Assembly (NCBI RefSeq): GCF_014656455.1
Contig: NZ_BNCL01000006.1
Location: 66,780 to 130,779, forward strand
Origin: Paracoccus aerius
GTDB lineage: Bacteria > Pseudomonadota > Alphaproteobacteria > Rhodobacterales > Rhodobacteraceae
DNA: 64,000 nt
Direction of reading: 5' to 3'
Positions within the stretch are counted from its first letter, which is position 1; each line of letters begins with the position of its first letter. The notes beneath the pieces were generated by a model. It saw only the letters and a list, made by a program, of their open reading frames with translations, was not told the DNA's origin and ran no database searches. This document shows, in pieces, positions 7,767-16,223 of the stretch. Both the position numbers and the translations under genes were made by a program.

Positions 7767-8851
7767 GTTCCGGCCTCCGCAGTCAGGATGGGTTCATGGA
7801 TCGGGCAGCCGTTGAACCGCTGCCTGAAATCGGCCGACATCCGGTAAGGCCGTCGTCGGGCGCGGTTGATCGCGCCCAGGGGACGGTGGTCCTGGATCCC
7901 CGTCCAGACGGAAAAGCGCATGTGGTCATCGACCAGTTCGGCCGCCTCCTCAGTCCAACCGGTCTGGGCCGGGACATGCAGGCGTGCCACGGTGACGAAG
8001 GGGCTGTCGGCTTCGTCCCACAGGACCGAGGGATCCTCGACGGGTTGCCTGTCCAGGTCACGGCAAAGCTGCACGCGCAGGTTCCAGACCACGTCGCCGG
8101 TCTGCATGTCCGCGGCCAGCGTCTCGCGGATGGCGTCGGGCCGTCCACGGGTATCGATGACCTGCCCCGAGTGGCGCGTCAGGCTGGCCGAGGCAGGCTG
8201 CAGAGACAGCTTCGCGACATGGTCGCCATGTCGATAAGGGGTCTGTGTGAAATAGGTCTCGCCCAGCGGATGGACATTCGGGGCGCCGCCCAGGGTCTTC
8301 AGCGTCGCGCTTTCGCCGCCGGCAGCCTCGACGATCCTTTCGGCCCCGCGCAGAACCGCCGACAGCCCGCGCTTGGCCCATTCCGCCCTGTCGGTGGTCC
8401 GTGCCAGCAGCTTGAGGTTCTTGAGAAAGGTCTGGGGATCGGGCGCGGTGAAGACCGGGCCGTTCACGAAGATGAAGTCCTGGTTCCGGCCCTCGGCCCC
8501 CTCAAGCCGCGGGCCCTCGACGCCGATCACCTTCAGTGCAAGCCCGCGCGGGACCGAAATGGAATCGTGCAGCAGATCCCCCGGATTGGTCGAGATGCGG
8601 ATGATCGCGCCATGCCGCCCGGGGCGGGCGAAGATGCCTTGGGACAGTTCGGCGGGAAGGCCGGGCAGGATCTCCAGCTCGCCGCGCAGGATGCCGTGGC
8701 TTTTCGCGTGGACGGACCGGACCGCGTGGCCATAGTCCCTGGACGTCGTTTCCATGATGTCACGAAGGGTTTCCAACAGCTCGTCGATGACACGGCCCTC
8801 GTCCGGACCCTCGGTTTCGACATCGGGGGAATAGCGGACTGGAGGCTGCAT
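7763..8851 (-). CDS. Catalase family protein (SrpA-like)
   Basis: The 362-residue haem-catalase-related protein is shorter than classical catalases (about 480). The distal-His region is present (SVHAKSHGILRGEL), followed by a conserved FIFVNGPVFTAPDP stretch and GETYFTQTPYRHGDHVAK. The usual C-terminal proximal-Tyr motif is not obvious, as in other short catalase-family proteins. The start at 8851 is selected by AAAGGG on the minus strand; the longer frame to 8890 has no such site. Its stop overlaps the start of the YdeP-like gene, so oxidoreductase and catalase-like protein are coupled, perhaps to deal with peroxide. That pairing is inference. Confidence 0.85.
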   Translation of the reverse strand: MQPPVRYSPDVETEGPDEGRVIDELLETLRDIMETTSRDYGHAVRSVHAKSHGILRGELEILPGLPAELSQGIFARPGRHGAIIRISTNPGDLLHDSISVPRGLALKVIGVEGPRLEGAEGRNQDFIFVNGPVFTAPDPQTFLKNLKLLARTTDRAEWAKRGLSAVLRGAERIVEAAGGESATLKTLGGAPNVHPLGETYFTQTPYRHGDHVAKLSLQPASASLTRHSGQVIDTRGRPDAIRETLAADMQTGDVVWNLRVQLCRDLDRQPVEDPSVLWDEADSPFVTVARLHVPAQTGWTEEAAELVDDHMRFSVWTGIQDHRPLGAINRARRRPYRMSADFRQRFNGCPIHEPILTAEAGT

Positions 8852-8942
8852 GGTCGACCCTTTGCTGCGGCTGGTGTGGCAAGGGGTCAACAGGTCCGGC
8901 GGAAAAGCGTTCCGCCTCAGGCCGCCGCCGGGGCATCACAAG

Positions 8943-11159
8943 TCAGGCAATTGCCGGGTTCACGTTCGACAGGAAATGATAAAGCGCCTCGGTATCCAAA
9001 GGTTTGGGCATCGGGAACAGGCCCATCCGCGCACAGCGTTCCCGCAGCACCGGCGAACGGTCGGCCGAGATGATGCGCGCCGGTCGCCAGCCGAAGCGCC
9101 GGCGTAGCATCGCGACCAGATCCAGCCCGTCCACGGCGTCGTTCAACTGATAGTCGATCAGCATCGCGTCGGGCACGAAGTCCATCTCGTCGATCAGGGC
9201 GATGGCATCCTCGGGGCCTTCCGCGTCAAGCACGGTGATCCCCCAGCCTTCCAGCAGCGCGACCATCGCCCGGCGCAGTTCGTGGTCGTTGTCCACCAGC
9301 AGCACCAGAAGCCCCGCCCCGGCCAGCGACGACAGGTGCCGGGGATCGCCGTTGTCCCGGCTGTTGCGGGCCCCCGCGGCGGCCAGGGGCACGGTCACGC
9401 GAAAGACGCTGCCGCGGCCCGGCCGTGACAGCAGGTCCAGGCCGAGGCCCAGCCGGGCGCAGGCACGCTCGACGATGGCAAGGCCCAGGCCCATCCCCTC
9501 GCTGGCCGAGGCGCGGCGGTGCAGGCGGCGAAACTCCTGGAAGATCACTGCGCGATCCTCGTCCCGGATGCCGGGACCGCTGTCCCATACCTCGATCTGC
9601 ACCTTGTCGCCGCGCCGCCGCGCGCCCACGAAGACGCCGCCCCGGTCGGTATAGCGGATCGCATTCGAGATGAGGTTCTGCACGATCCGCTGGAGATACA
9701 GCCCGTCGCTGATGACATGGGCTTCCGAAGGCCGCACCCGGAAGCGCAGTCCCTTGGCTGCCGCTGCCGGCGCAAAGCTGGACGAAAGCGAGGACAGGAT
9801 GTCGTTCAGCGCCAGATCGCCCTGCGCAAGCTGTTCCTCCTCGGTTTCAAGGCGCGAGATGTCCAGAAGCGCCTCGATGATGCGTTCGACATTGGTCAGC
9901 GCCTCGCCGGCCTTCTGGACATTGCTGTTGGTCCCAGCGGTATCGGCGGCCGACAGGTAAAGCTTGGCGGCCGACAACGGTTGCAGCAGGTCGTGGCTGG
10001 CCGCGGCGACAAAGCGCGACTTCGACGCATTGGATCGCTCCGCCTGCGCAAGCGCATCGCGTAATTCGTCGGTCCGCGCAGCGACCCTGGCTTCCAGTTC
10101 CTCGTTCGCGCGGGCCAGGCGGCGCAGCGCATCGCGTTCGGCGGTGACATCGGTCAGGGACAACACGAAACCGTCGTCCGGCAGGCGCTGCGCAAAGCCG
10201 TCCAGCGTCAGCCCGCCCCCCTGCTGGACCAGTTCGAAGGACAGAGCCCCACGCCCATCCTGCCCCTGCCCGCCCTGCCCCTGCATCCAGTCGGCGATGC
10301 GTGCCGCGTCTCCAGGACCCGCCGGGCGGAACAGTTGCAGCATCTGTTCCGTCACCCGCTGAAAGCGCGTCCCCAGCGTGAAGGTCTGCGGCGGCAGGCC
10401 CGTCAGCACACGGAAGCGCCGGTTCCAGCCCGCCAGCAGGCCCTGCGCGTCGAAGATCGCCACGCCCTGCGCCAGATGGTCCAGGGTCGCGCGGATGATG
10501 CGCCCCTGATTGTCCAGCAGCCTTTCGCGCTGCTCGCGTTCCGCCCGCATCAGTTCGGTCACGTCGGTCTGCACGATGGCCGTGCCCGAGTTCGCCGTCC
10601 GATGTTCCGAGATCTGAAGCCAGCGGTCATCGATCAGGGCCAGGTTGAAGATCACATGGTCGCGCCGGTGCCGCTGCATCCGGGTGGCCGCCCAGTCATC
10701 GGGCGTCTGGCCCGCGGGCAGGTGCAGCTTGGCCGATCGGCTGACGATCCGGACATAATCGGCAAAGCGCATTCCCGGCCGCAACTGGGCGCGCACCTCG
10801 GGCATCTGCCAGCAGAAGCGGCCGTTGAACAGCAGCAGCAGGTCATCGGCGCCGAACAGGGCAAAGCCCTCCTGCACGGCCTCGATGGCGCTTGCAAGGT
10901 CGCGGCGGGCGCCCTCGATCTGGCTGTTGGCGGCCGACAGCTTGGCGTTGGATTCGTTCAGCAGCCGCAGCGCGCGTTCCAGTTCCTCGGTCCTGCGGCG
11001 GACCTGATCCTCCAGCACCACGGCGCGTTCGAACTGGGAATAGGCGGCGCCGTCGCGGTCGGTCTGGGTTTCCACGCGCCGCATCAGGACGGCGCTGATC
11101 TTCTTCAGCCGGGCGATCTGGATGTCCGGCGGCTCGGCCGGATCGACGAGGTTGTCCAT
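8943..11159 (-). CDS. Hybrid PAS sensor histidine kinase with receiver domain
   Basis: The 738-residue soluble kinase has an N-terminal coiled coil (about residues 15-90) and two PAS-type regions (about 88-205 and 215-350). HisKA follows with phosphoacceptor His389 in AAASHDLLQPL, then HATPase (NLISNAIRYTD, DSGPGIRDED, GMGLGLAIVERA). A C-terminal receiver has Asp669 in MLIDYQLND and Lys in PMPKPLD. No membrane segment is seen. The architecture matches the NahK/ErcS'-like and FlhS kinases that control PQQ-alcohol or C1 oxidation in Pseudomonas and Paracoccus. It shares one base with the FIST gene upstream (TGATG junction), so the two are cotranslated. Likely role: phosphorelay control of the divergent quinoprotein genes. 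Confidence 0.9.
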   Translation of the reverse strand: MDNLVDPAEPPDIQIARLKKISAVLMRRVETQTDRDGAAYSQFERAVVLEDQVRRRTEELERALRLLNESNAKLSAANSQIEGARRDLASAIEAVQEGFALFGADDLLLLFNGRFCWQMPEVRAQLRPGMRFADYVRIVSRSAKLHLPAGQTPDDWAATRMQRHRRDHVIFNLALIDDRWLQISEHRTANSGTAIVQTDVTELMRAEREQRERLLDNQGRIIRATLDHLAQGVAIFDAQGLLAGWNRRFRVLTGLPPQTFTLGTRFQRVTEQMLQLFRPAGPGDAARIADWMQGQGGQGQDGRGALSFELVQQGGGLTLDGFAQRLPDDGFVLSLTDVTAERDALRRLARANEELEARVAARTDELRDALAQAERSNASKSRFVAAASHDLLQPLSAAKLYLSAADTAGTNSNVQKAGEALTNVERIIEALLDISRLETEEEQLAQGDLALNDILSSLSSSFAPAAAAKGLRFRVRPSEAHVISDGLYLQRIVQNLISNAIRYTDRGGVFVGARRRGDKVQIEVWDSGPGIRDEDRAVIFQEFRRLHRRASASEGMGLGLAIVERACARLGLGLDLLSRPGRGSVFRVTVPLAAAGARNSRDNGDPRHLSSLAGAGLLVLLVDNDHELRRAMVALLEGWGITVLDAEGPEDAIALIDEMDFVPDAMLIDYQLNDAVDGLDLVAMLRRRFGWRPARIISADRSPVLRERCARMGLFPMPKPLDTEALYHFLSNVNPAIA

Positions 11160-12340
11160 CAGTCTTCCTCGGGCGAATAGATCGCGACGCCGGTCATGGT
11201 CAGGTTCACGTGCATCGCGCCGAACTGTTCGCCATAGGTGGAAAAGCCGGTGACGTTGTGGCGGGCCAGAACCTGGGACACGTCGCGGATCTGCTGCTTC
11301 TGCTGCGCCTCGATCCGGCGCAGGATGCAGTCGCAGGCCAGAATGCTGTCCACGCGGCCCCCGTCCCCCAAGCCCGCCAGGTTGGCGTCCAGCGACCGGG
11401 CCATGTCGCGCGATGTCGCCAAGGTCAGCACCACACCCTCGTCGATGGCGCTGAAGAAGATCAGGTCGGTGCCGTTCTCGACCCGCTGGATCGAGCGCAC
11501 GTGATAGCGCCCGCCGACCTTCACCACCAGGGGATGCGCCGCGAAGATGAAGGGGTCCAGCTGACCCGCGGGCTTGCCCAGCAGGCGGGCGTATTCGGCG
11601 GCGGCGGGGGCCGCGTTGATCTCGTGCACCTTGCGGCGGGCCGGATCGGCCCCGGTCACGACCATCTGCCCCGGCCCCGCATCCAGGTGGTCGAAGCTGA
11701 AGACCTTGACCGGGCAGCGGGTCCGCAGGAAGGTCAGAAAGGCCGCATTGGTGCGCACGGTTCCACCCTGTGCCAGATAGCTTTGGCCAAAGCGCGCCCC
11801 GTCGCCCGCCGATCCGCCGAACAGCGGCACCGGCCCCAGCCCGTGGCCCACCACGGCCATCAACGCATCCTCTCGCAAGGTGCTGCCATCGACCATCAGA
11901 TAGGCGAATTCATGGGCGAAGCCGGGCCGGCCGGCCGCAAGCGCCTGCCGGGCGCGGATCATCCGGTCGATCAGCGCGCCGGGTTCAATCCGGTCCAGAT
12001 CCGGGATGGCGATGGTTTCCGCCGCGAAATCTGATGCGGGAAAGCCTACCGCGACGATCCGGTCCTCGACATAGCCGCCCGCGATCTCTCCGGCGGTGGT
12101 GCATCCCAGGACCGGGGTGGTGCCGAAGGCGCGGGCGGCGGCGGCCATCGTGGCGGCGAAATCGGCGCTTGGCGACACGAACAGCAGGGCAAGCGCGATG
12201 CCCGGCCCCAGATCCGCCGCCAGGCGCGCCGCCGCGCCCGGATCCCCGGCAGGCGCCTGCGCCCGGCGAAGGATGCCGTGCCTGCCTATGCCTGAACCCG
12301 CCCGCGGCGGGGCGGCGGTCGGATCTCCTCCTCCGTCCAT
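11159..12340 (-). CDS. FIST domain sensory protein
   Basis: The 393-residue soluble protein has FIST_N (about residues 40-215) and FIST_C (about 225-375) domains. Visible hallmarks are VLGCTTAGEIAGG, a Gly-rich GGSAGDGARFGQSYL turn, and SILACDCILRRIE near the end, followed by GFSTYGEQFGAMHVNLTMTG. FIST proteins are thought to bind small ligands, possibly amino acids, and are often paired with kinases. Here it sits between a LuxR-type regulator (39-base gap) and a hybrid kinase (1-base overlap), so it is likely the input partner. The ligand is unknown. The first 30 residues are Gly/Ala/Pro-rich and the true start may be slightly downstream. Confidence 0.85.
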   Translation of the reverse strand: MDGGGDPTAAPPRAGSGIGRHGILRRAQAPAGDPGAAARLAADLGPGIALALLFVSPSADFAATMAAAARAFGTTPVLGCTTAGEIAGGYVEDRIVAVGFPASDFAAETIAIPDLDRIEPGALIDRMIRARQALAAGRPGFAHEFAYLMVDGSTLREDALMAVVGHGLGPVPLFGGSAGDGARFGQSYLAQGGTVRTNAAFLTFLRTRCPVKVFSFDHLDAGPGQMVVTGADPARRKVHEINAAPAAAEYARLLGKPAGQLDPFIFAAHPLVVKVGGRYHVRSIQRVENGTDLIFFSAIDEGVVLTLATSRDMARSLDANLAGLGDGGRVDSILACDCILRRIEAQQKQQIRDVSQVLARHNVTGFSTYGEQFGAMHVNLTMTGVAIYSPEED

Positions 12341-12379
12341 ATGCCTGCCTGTCCGCGCCTCTCCCTGCGGGAAAGGATG

Positions 12380-13048
12380 TCACCGCGCGCCGAGGCTGTC
12401 AAACCGCGCGGCCTGGGCTGCCAGCACTGCCTGGGTGCGGGTCTGCACGCCCAGCTTGCGCATGATGACGGTGACATGGGCCTTGACGGTCGATTCTGCG
12501 ATGTCGAGGTCATGGGCGATCTGCTTGTTCAGCTTGCCTTCCGATATCAGCGACAGGATGCGCGACTGCTGCGTGGTCAGGCTTTCCAGCCGGTCCCGGG
12601 TCTGCGCCAGGGGCCTCGGGCCGTCCGGGGCCACGAAGCCCTCGGGCAGGTAGATCTCTCCGCGCGCGATGCGGGCCAGGGCATCCTGGAACACCTGCCT
12701 TTGACTGTGCTTGGGCACATAGCCCGAGGCGCCGAAGTCGATGGCCGCGTTCACGATGGCAGGGCTGGTCAGCGATGACACGATCAGCAGGACCGCGTCG
12801 GGGGCCGCCTTGCGCACCTTCAGAAGACCGTCCAGCCCGTCCGCATCGGGCAGGTTCAGATCCAGGAACACCGCGTCGGGCTGCGGACCGATGGCCAGTT
12901 GTCGCAGGCAGTCGCCGATGGAGCTGGTGGTCCGCACGCTGCTGATTCCTCCGACGATCTGCAAGGTGATCGACAAGGCGTCGCAGAACAGCGGGTGATC
13001 CTCGACGATCAGGACCGAGGCGATGGTGCGGGTCGGGTTCTGGGTCAT
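12380..13048 (-). CDS. LuxR-type (NarL/FixJ) response regulator
   Basis: The 222-residue regulator has a receiver with the acidic pair VEDHP, phospho-Asp in AVFLDLNLPDADG and Lys in YVPKHSQ. The C-terminal LuxR helix-turn-helix runs from LTTQQSRILSLISEG through NKQIAHDLDIAESTVKAHV. The start at 13048 is chosen because AAAGGG precedes it on the minus strand; ATGs at 13066 and 13111 lack spacing. It belongs to a unit with the CXXCW rhodanese (23-base gap), FIST and kinase. By position and family it probably activates the divergent PedF/ExaA genes, as FlhR and ErbR/ExaE-type regulators do elsewhere. The DNA target was not identified. Confidence 0.88.
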   Translation of the reverse strand: MTQNPTRTIASVLIVEDHPLFCDALSITLQIVGGISSVRTTSSIGDCLRQLAIGPQPDAVFLDLNLPDADGLDGLLKVRKAAPDAVLLIVSSLTSPAIVNAAIDFGASGYVPKHSQRQVFQDALARIARGEIYLPEGFVAPDGPRPLAQTRDRLESLTTQQSRILSLISEGKLNKQIAHDLDIAESTVKAHVTVIMRKLGVQTRTQAVLAAQAARFDSLGAR

Positions 13049-13071
13049 GGCGGATGCCCTTTGCATTTCGG

Positions 13072-13653
13072 TCAGTCTAGGGCAGCGGGGCCAACCCCGT
13101 CCATCGTGCAAAGCGGGCGTCCCAGCGGCAGCGGATCGACGGGAACCAGGTCGCGCCCCTGATCGGCCCAGTCATCCACCCCGCCCGGATACCAGCCGAT
13201 CTCGCTATGGCCCAGACCCGCCAGGTGCTGCACTGCATTCCAGCTCATCCAGCAGTCGGTCTTGCAGAACAGGACCACAGGCCGCGCCCGGTCGCAATCC
13301 GCAAGCGAGGCGCGCAGCCCCGCCTCGATCCGCGGGTCCAGGCGGCCGCGCCCGATCTCGGGCAGCCAATGGGCGCGGGGGATGGTCCGGTGCGGTTCGG
13401 CGATGATCCATGCGTCTTCGGGGGTCAGGGCATGGCCGGGCGCGGCCATTGCGTCGATCAGCAGCGCGCCCCCTGCCGCCATTGCCGCGACCTCATCGGC
13501 GCCGACCACCCGCCCGCCGGGCACGCTGTCCGGGACCGGCGCGCGATAGGCAGCGACGCGCAGCCCGGTCGGCGGGTCGAAGACCGCTTCGGCCCCGGCG
13601 GTCTGCGGCATCAGCGCGATCAGCGCGGCGGGGATCAGGCGCAGCATGTTCAT
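13072..13653 (-). CDS. PQQ-dependent catabolism-associated CXXCW rhodanese-like protein
   Basis: The 193-residue exported protein has a signal peptide (MLRLIPAALIALMPQTAGAEA) and a rhodanese-like fold. The active loop reads FCKTDCWMSWNA, containing the CxxCW motif that defines a family always found with PQQ alcohol dehydrogenases. ALIDAMAAPGHALTPEDAW and WYPGGVDDW are also family-like. The start at 13653 is used because GGGAAG lies about 8 bases ahead; the longer open frame is a shadow of the gene on the other strand. It begins the operon with the response regulator, FIST and kinase, and is divergent from pedF. Proposed role is periplasmic redox or sulfur handling for quinoprotein function, not demonstrated. 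Confidence 0.88.
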   Translation of the reverse strand: MNMLRLIPAALIALMPQTAGAEAVFDPPTGLRVAAYRAPVPDSVPGGRVVGADEVAAMAAGGALLIDAMAAPGHALTPEDAWIIAEPHRTIPRAHWLPEIGRGRLDPRIEAGLRASLADCDRARPVVLFCKTDCWMSWNAVQHLAGLGHSEIGWYPGGVDDWADQGRDLVPVDPLPLGRPLCTMDGVGPAALD

Positions 13654-13794
13654 CGCGCCAGCTTCCCACGGCCGACGCCCCGCCACCAATTCGACCTTTG
13701 GCCTAAGACCGCACCCCCCGCCGGGACCATTGGAGAATTGTGGGATCCGCCTGCCTGGCTTGATCCTGCCGCAAAGTAATCGAGGGGGCTTCGA
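13654..13794. promoter_or_regulatory. Divergent promoter region between CXXCW rhodanese and pedF
   Basis: The 141 bases must carry both promoters. An imperfect inverted repeat, CCACCAATTC (13683-13692) and GAATTGTGG (13735-13743), pairs with one extra base and is a candidate regulator site or structural element. AGGGGG-type purines before 13795 serve as the pedF ribosome site. No experimental consensus was matched. Confidence 0.4.
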
Positions 13795-14466
13795 ATGCGC
13801 AAGGCAACGATCTGGGCCGGTTTCGGCATCATCCTGGGGGCGGCCGCCGCACTGGGCCATGGCGATACCGCGCCGCAGGCGGTGGACACGGCTGGCCTGC
13901 CCGACCTGCCCGCCGAGATGGCAACCGAAAACCCTTGGCGCCAAGCCGCGCCCGAAGTGCTGTTCAAGGCGGTCGAGGTCGGCGCCAAGGGCTATAACAG
14001 CAACTGCGCGCGGTGCCACGGGCTCGAGGCGATCTCGGGCGGGCTGGCCCCCGACCTGCGCTATCTCGAGGCGAACGAGTTCGGGGACGAGTGGTTCCTG
14101 GACCGCATCCTGCACGGCTATGAACAGAATGGGGCGGTCAAGATGCCGCCCTTCGAGGGTATCCTGAACCAGCAGGCGATCTGGGCTATCCGCACCTATG
14201 TCGAGACCCGCGCCGACGACGTGGAAATCGCCGACCAGCAGGGCAAGCTGACCGAGCTGCGTGACAAGCTGGCCTTGGTCGCCGATGACGAGGCCGCAGC
14301 CACCGCCCTTGCGACCGAACTTGCCGCAGCGGGCGAAGGCTTCGAGCCCTTGTCGGGCGCGCCCCGCGCGATCACCCCCTTTGACGAGGCTGCCTGGCAA
14401 TTGTCGACGCAGCCCCCTCATGTGAAGGCTGCGATCGAAACCTTGTCCGCCGCCGTGCGGGACTGA
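13795..14466 (+). CDS. pedF: Cytochrome c-550, PedF family
   Basis: The 223-residue exported monohaem cytochrome has a signal peptide (about residues 1-22). The haem motif CARCH lies at residues 71-75 inside YNSNCARCHGLEAISGG, followed by LAPDLRYLEANEFGDEWF, and a distal-Met candidate sits in KMPPFEG. The C-terminal 70 residues form an extra helical region usual in PedF. The family is the electron acceptor, or works beside the acceptor, of PQQ-dependent ethanol or phenylethanol dehydrogenase. It leads the plus-strand quinoprotein operon, 14 bases before the SoxYZ-like gene. Confidence 0.9.
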   Translation: MRKATIWAGFGIILGAAAALGHGDTAPQAVDTAGLPDLPAEMATENPWRQAAPEVLFKAVEVGAKGYNSNCARCHGLEAISGGLAPDLRYLEANEFGDEWFLDRILHGYEQNGAVKMPPFEGILNQQAIWAIRTYVETRADDVEIADQQGKLTELRDKLALVADDEAAATALATELAAAGEGFEPLSGAPRAITPFDEAAWQLSTQPPHVKAAIETLSAAVRD

Positions 14467-14480
14467 CGGGGACGCGGGCC

Positions 14481-15242
14481 GTGGCGGCGATCCTGTCCCA
14501 CCTTCTGCCGGGCGGCGAGGCCGGGCTTGCCGGCTTTGGCGGCGGGCTGACCCGACCGGACCGGCTGGACAGCGGCATGTGGGACCTGCACCGCGCCGAT
14601 CTGCTGGGCGTTCCCGGTGTCTGGCGCACGGATCCTGGCCTGCGCCTTCTGGCTCCCGGCAATGCCGAGGATGCGCGCCATGTCCCCGTCCTGGCCGATG
14701 CGACCGGGCTGGATCGCGTCGAACGGATGGTCGTCACGATCGACTACAGCCCCTTTCCGCTGGCCCTCGTGTTCCATCCGGGCCGCGCCCTGCCGCTGCT
14801 TGGCTTTGGCGTGAAATACGAGATTGCCGGGCCGATCCGGGCTTCGGCTCTGACCGGGGGCGAATGGATCATGGGCGGCGCCTTCGTCGACGCGATGGGC
14901 GGCGGCTGTTCGGCGCCCGCCGTGACCCATGCCCGCCCCGACTGGCAGGACGGCTTTGGCGAGATGCGCGCCAGGCTGTGGCCGGAAACGGGGCGGCTGC
15001 GCGTGGGCATCCGGCACCCGATGGACACGGGCCTGGCCGACGGCGTCCCCGCCCATCACCTGACCGACCTGACCCTGACGGATGCAGCGGGGGCTGAGAT
15101 CGCGCGGCTGGAGATCCACGAACCGCTGGAGGAAAACCCGGTCCTGACCTTCCTGCTGCCCCCGGATCTGGCCCGCGGTCCCGTGGGCATCACCGCGCGC
15201 GATACCAGCGGCTTCCGCTTCTCGGGACGGGTCGCGGCATGA
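14481..15242 (+). CDS. Quinoprotein-associated SoxYZ-like carrier protein
   Basis: The 253-residue protein fuses SoxY-like and SoxZ-like halves. The first half starts at LDSGMWDLHRADLLG and ends at the carrier-type loop MGGGCSAPAVTH; the second contains IRHPMDTGLADG, and ENPVLTFLLPPDL before the end. The family accompanies PQQ alcohol dehydrogenases and the metallohydrolase encoded next (4-base overlap with 15239). The start is a GTG at 14481 without an evident signal peptide, although homologues are usually periplasmic. Either it is exported differently or the true N-terminus is misplaced. The cysteine in GGGCS suggests a covalent carrier function by analogy with SoxY. Confidence 0.8.
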   Translation: MAAILSHLLPGGEAGLAGFGGGLTRPDRLDSGMWDLHRADLLGVPGVWRTDPGLRLLAPGNAEDARHVPVLADATGLDRVERMVVTIDYSPFPLALVFHPGRALPLLGFGVKYEIAGPIRASALTGGEWIMGGAFVDAMGGGCSAPAVTHARPDWQDGFGEMRARLWPETGRLRVGIRHPMDTGLADGVPAHHLTDLTLTDAAGAEIARLEIHEPLEENPVLTFLLPPDLARGPVGITARDTSGFRFSGRVAA

Positions 15243-16183
15243 GGGTCACCCGCCGCCAGACCTTGCTGGGTGCCGCCGCCGCGCTGCTGCCGGTTCCCGC
15301 GCGGGCCGCGCCGGAATACCGGCTGGAGCCCCGGCAGGTCGCGGATGGCGTCTGGCTGATCGAAGGCGCGCAGGAGAGCATCGCCCCTGCCAACGGCGGG
15401 GCGATCTGCAACGTGGCGATGCTCGAGACGCCCGAGGGCGCGGTCGTGGTGGATACCGGCGGCACGCTGCGCCACGGTGCCGCGCTGCGCGCCTTTGCCG
15501 ATGGGCGCCTTGGCGGGGTCGCAGCTTCGCTGAACACCCATCACCACCCGGACCACTGGTTCGGCAACGGGGCCTTCGCCGACCGCCCCATCCAGGCCTT
15601 GCCTGGCACCACCGCCGCGCAAAAGGCCGGCGCGCAGGCGCTGTCCGACGGGCTGTATCGCATCCTGGGATCCTGGATGCAGGGGACGGCGCCGCTGGCC
15701 GCCACGGCAGCCGTCGAAGGGGGCGACATGACCATCGGCGGGCGCGGCCTGACCGTGATGGCGCTGTCGGGCCATACCGGGGCCGACCTGGCGCTGATCG
15801 ACCAGCGGACCGGCACCCTGATCGCGGGCGACCTGCTGTTCCTGGACCGCGCGCCCAGTTTTCCCGATGCCGACCTTGCGGCCTGGCGGGCTGCCCTGGC
15901 CAGGCTGGGCGGGCTGCCCGTCAGCGGCACCATTCCCGGCCACGGCCCCTTCCACCGCGACAGCCGGGCGGTCGTGCAGACCCTGGCCTATCTCGACGCC
16001 TTCGCCGCCCGCATGGACGCAGCGGCAAGCCTGGGCCTGACACCGGCCGAAGCGCTTGCCGCTGGTCCGATGCCCGCCTTTGCCCACCTGGGCGCCAACC
16101 CTGCCGAATACCGCCGCGCCACCGTCCAGCAATGGCGCGCGCACGAGATCAGCGCCCTGCCGGTCATCGGCGGCAGCGTCTGA
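15239..16183 (+). CDS. Quinoprotein relay system zinc metallohydrolase
   Basis: The 314-residue metallo-beta-lactamase-fold protein has a twin-arginine-like signal (MRVTRRQTLLGAAAALLP). The metal motif NTHHHPDHWFGN, a third ligand region LSGHTGADL, Asp in AGDLLF and His in IPGHGPF complete the binuclear zinc site. It overlaps the SoxYZ-like gene by four bases (ATGA) and precedes the dehydrogenase by 40 bases. Together the carrier and hydrolase form the 'quinoprotein relay' pair known by co-occurrence; the chemistry is unproven. It probably acts in the periplasm. Confidence 0.87.
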   Translation: MRVTRRQTLLGAAAALLPVPARAAPEYRLEPRQVADGVWLIEGAQESIAPANGGAICNVAMLETPEGAVVVDTGGTLRHGAALRAFADGRLGGVAASLNTHHHPDHWFGNGAFADRPIQALPGTTAAQKAGAQALSDGLYRILGSWMQGTAPLAATAAVEGGDMTIGGRGLTVMALSGHTGADLALIDQRTGTLIAGDLLFLDRAPSFPDADLAAWRAALARLGGLPVSGTIPGHGPFHRDSRAVVQTLAYLDAFAARMDAAASLGLTPAEALAAGPMPAFAHLGANPAEYRRATVQQWRAHEISALPVIGGSV

Positions 16184-16223
16184 CAGACGACCAGAAACGA
16201 AGTTTGCCATCAAGGAGGAGAGT

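Noticed and set aside
6225..7847. Plus-strand open frame (540 codons) opposite the YdeP-like gene
   Set aside because: Shadow of a strongly supported molybdopterin oxidoreductase.
13072..14421. 449-codon version of the CXXCW rhodanese
   Set aside because: The N-terminal 256 codons are antisense to pedF; the signal peptide and ribosome site place the start at 13653.
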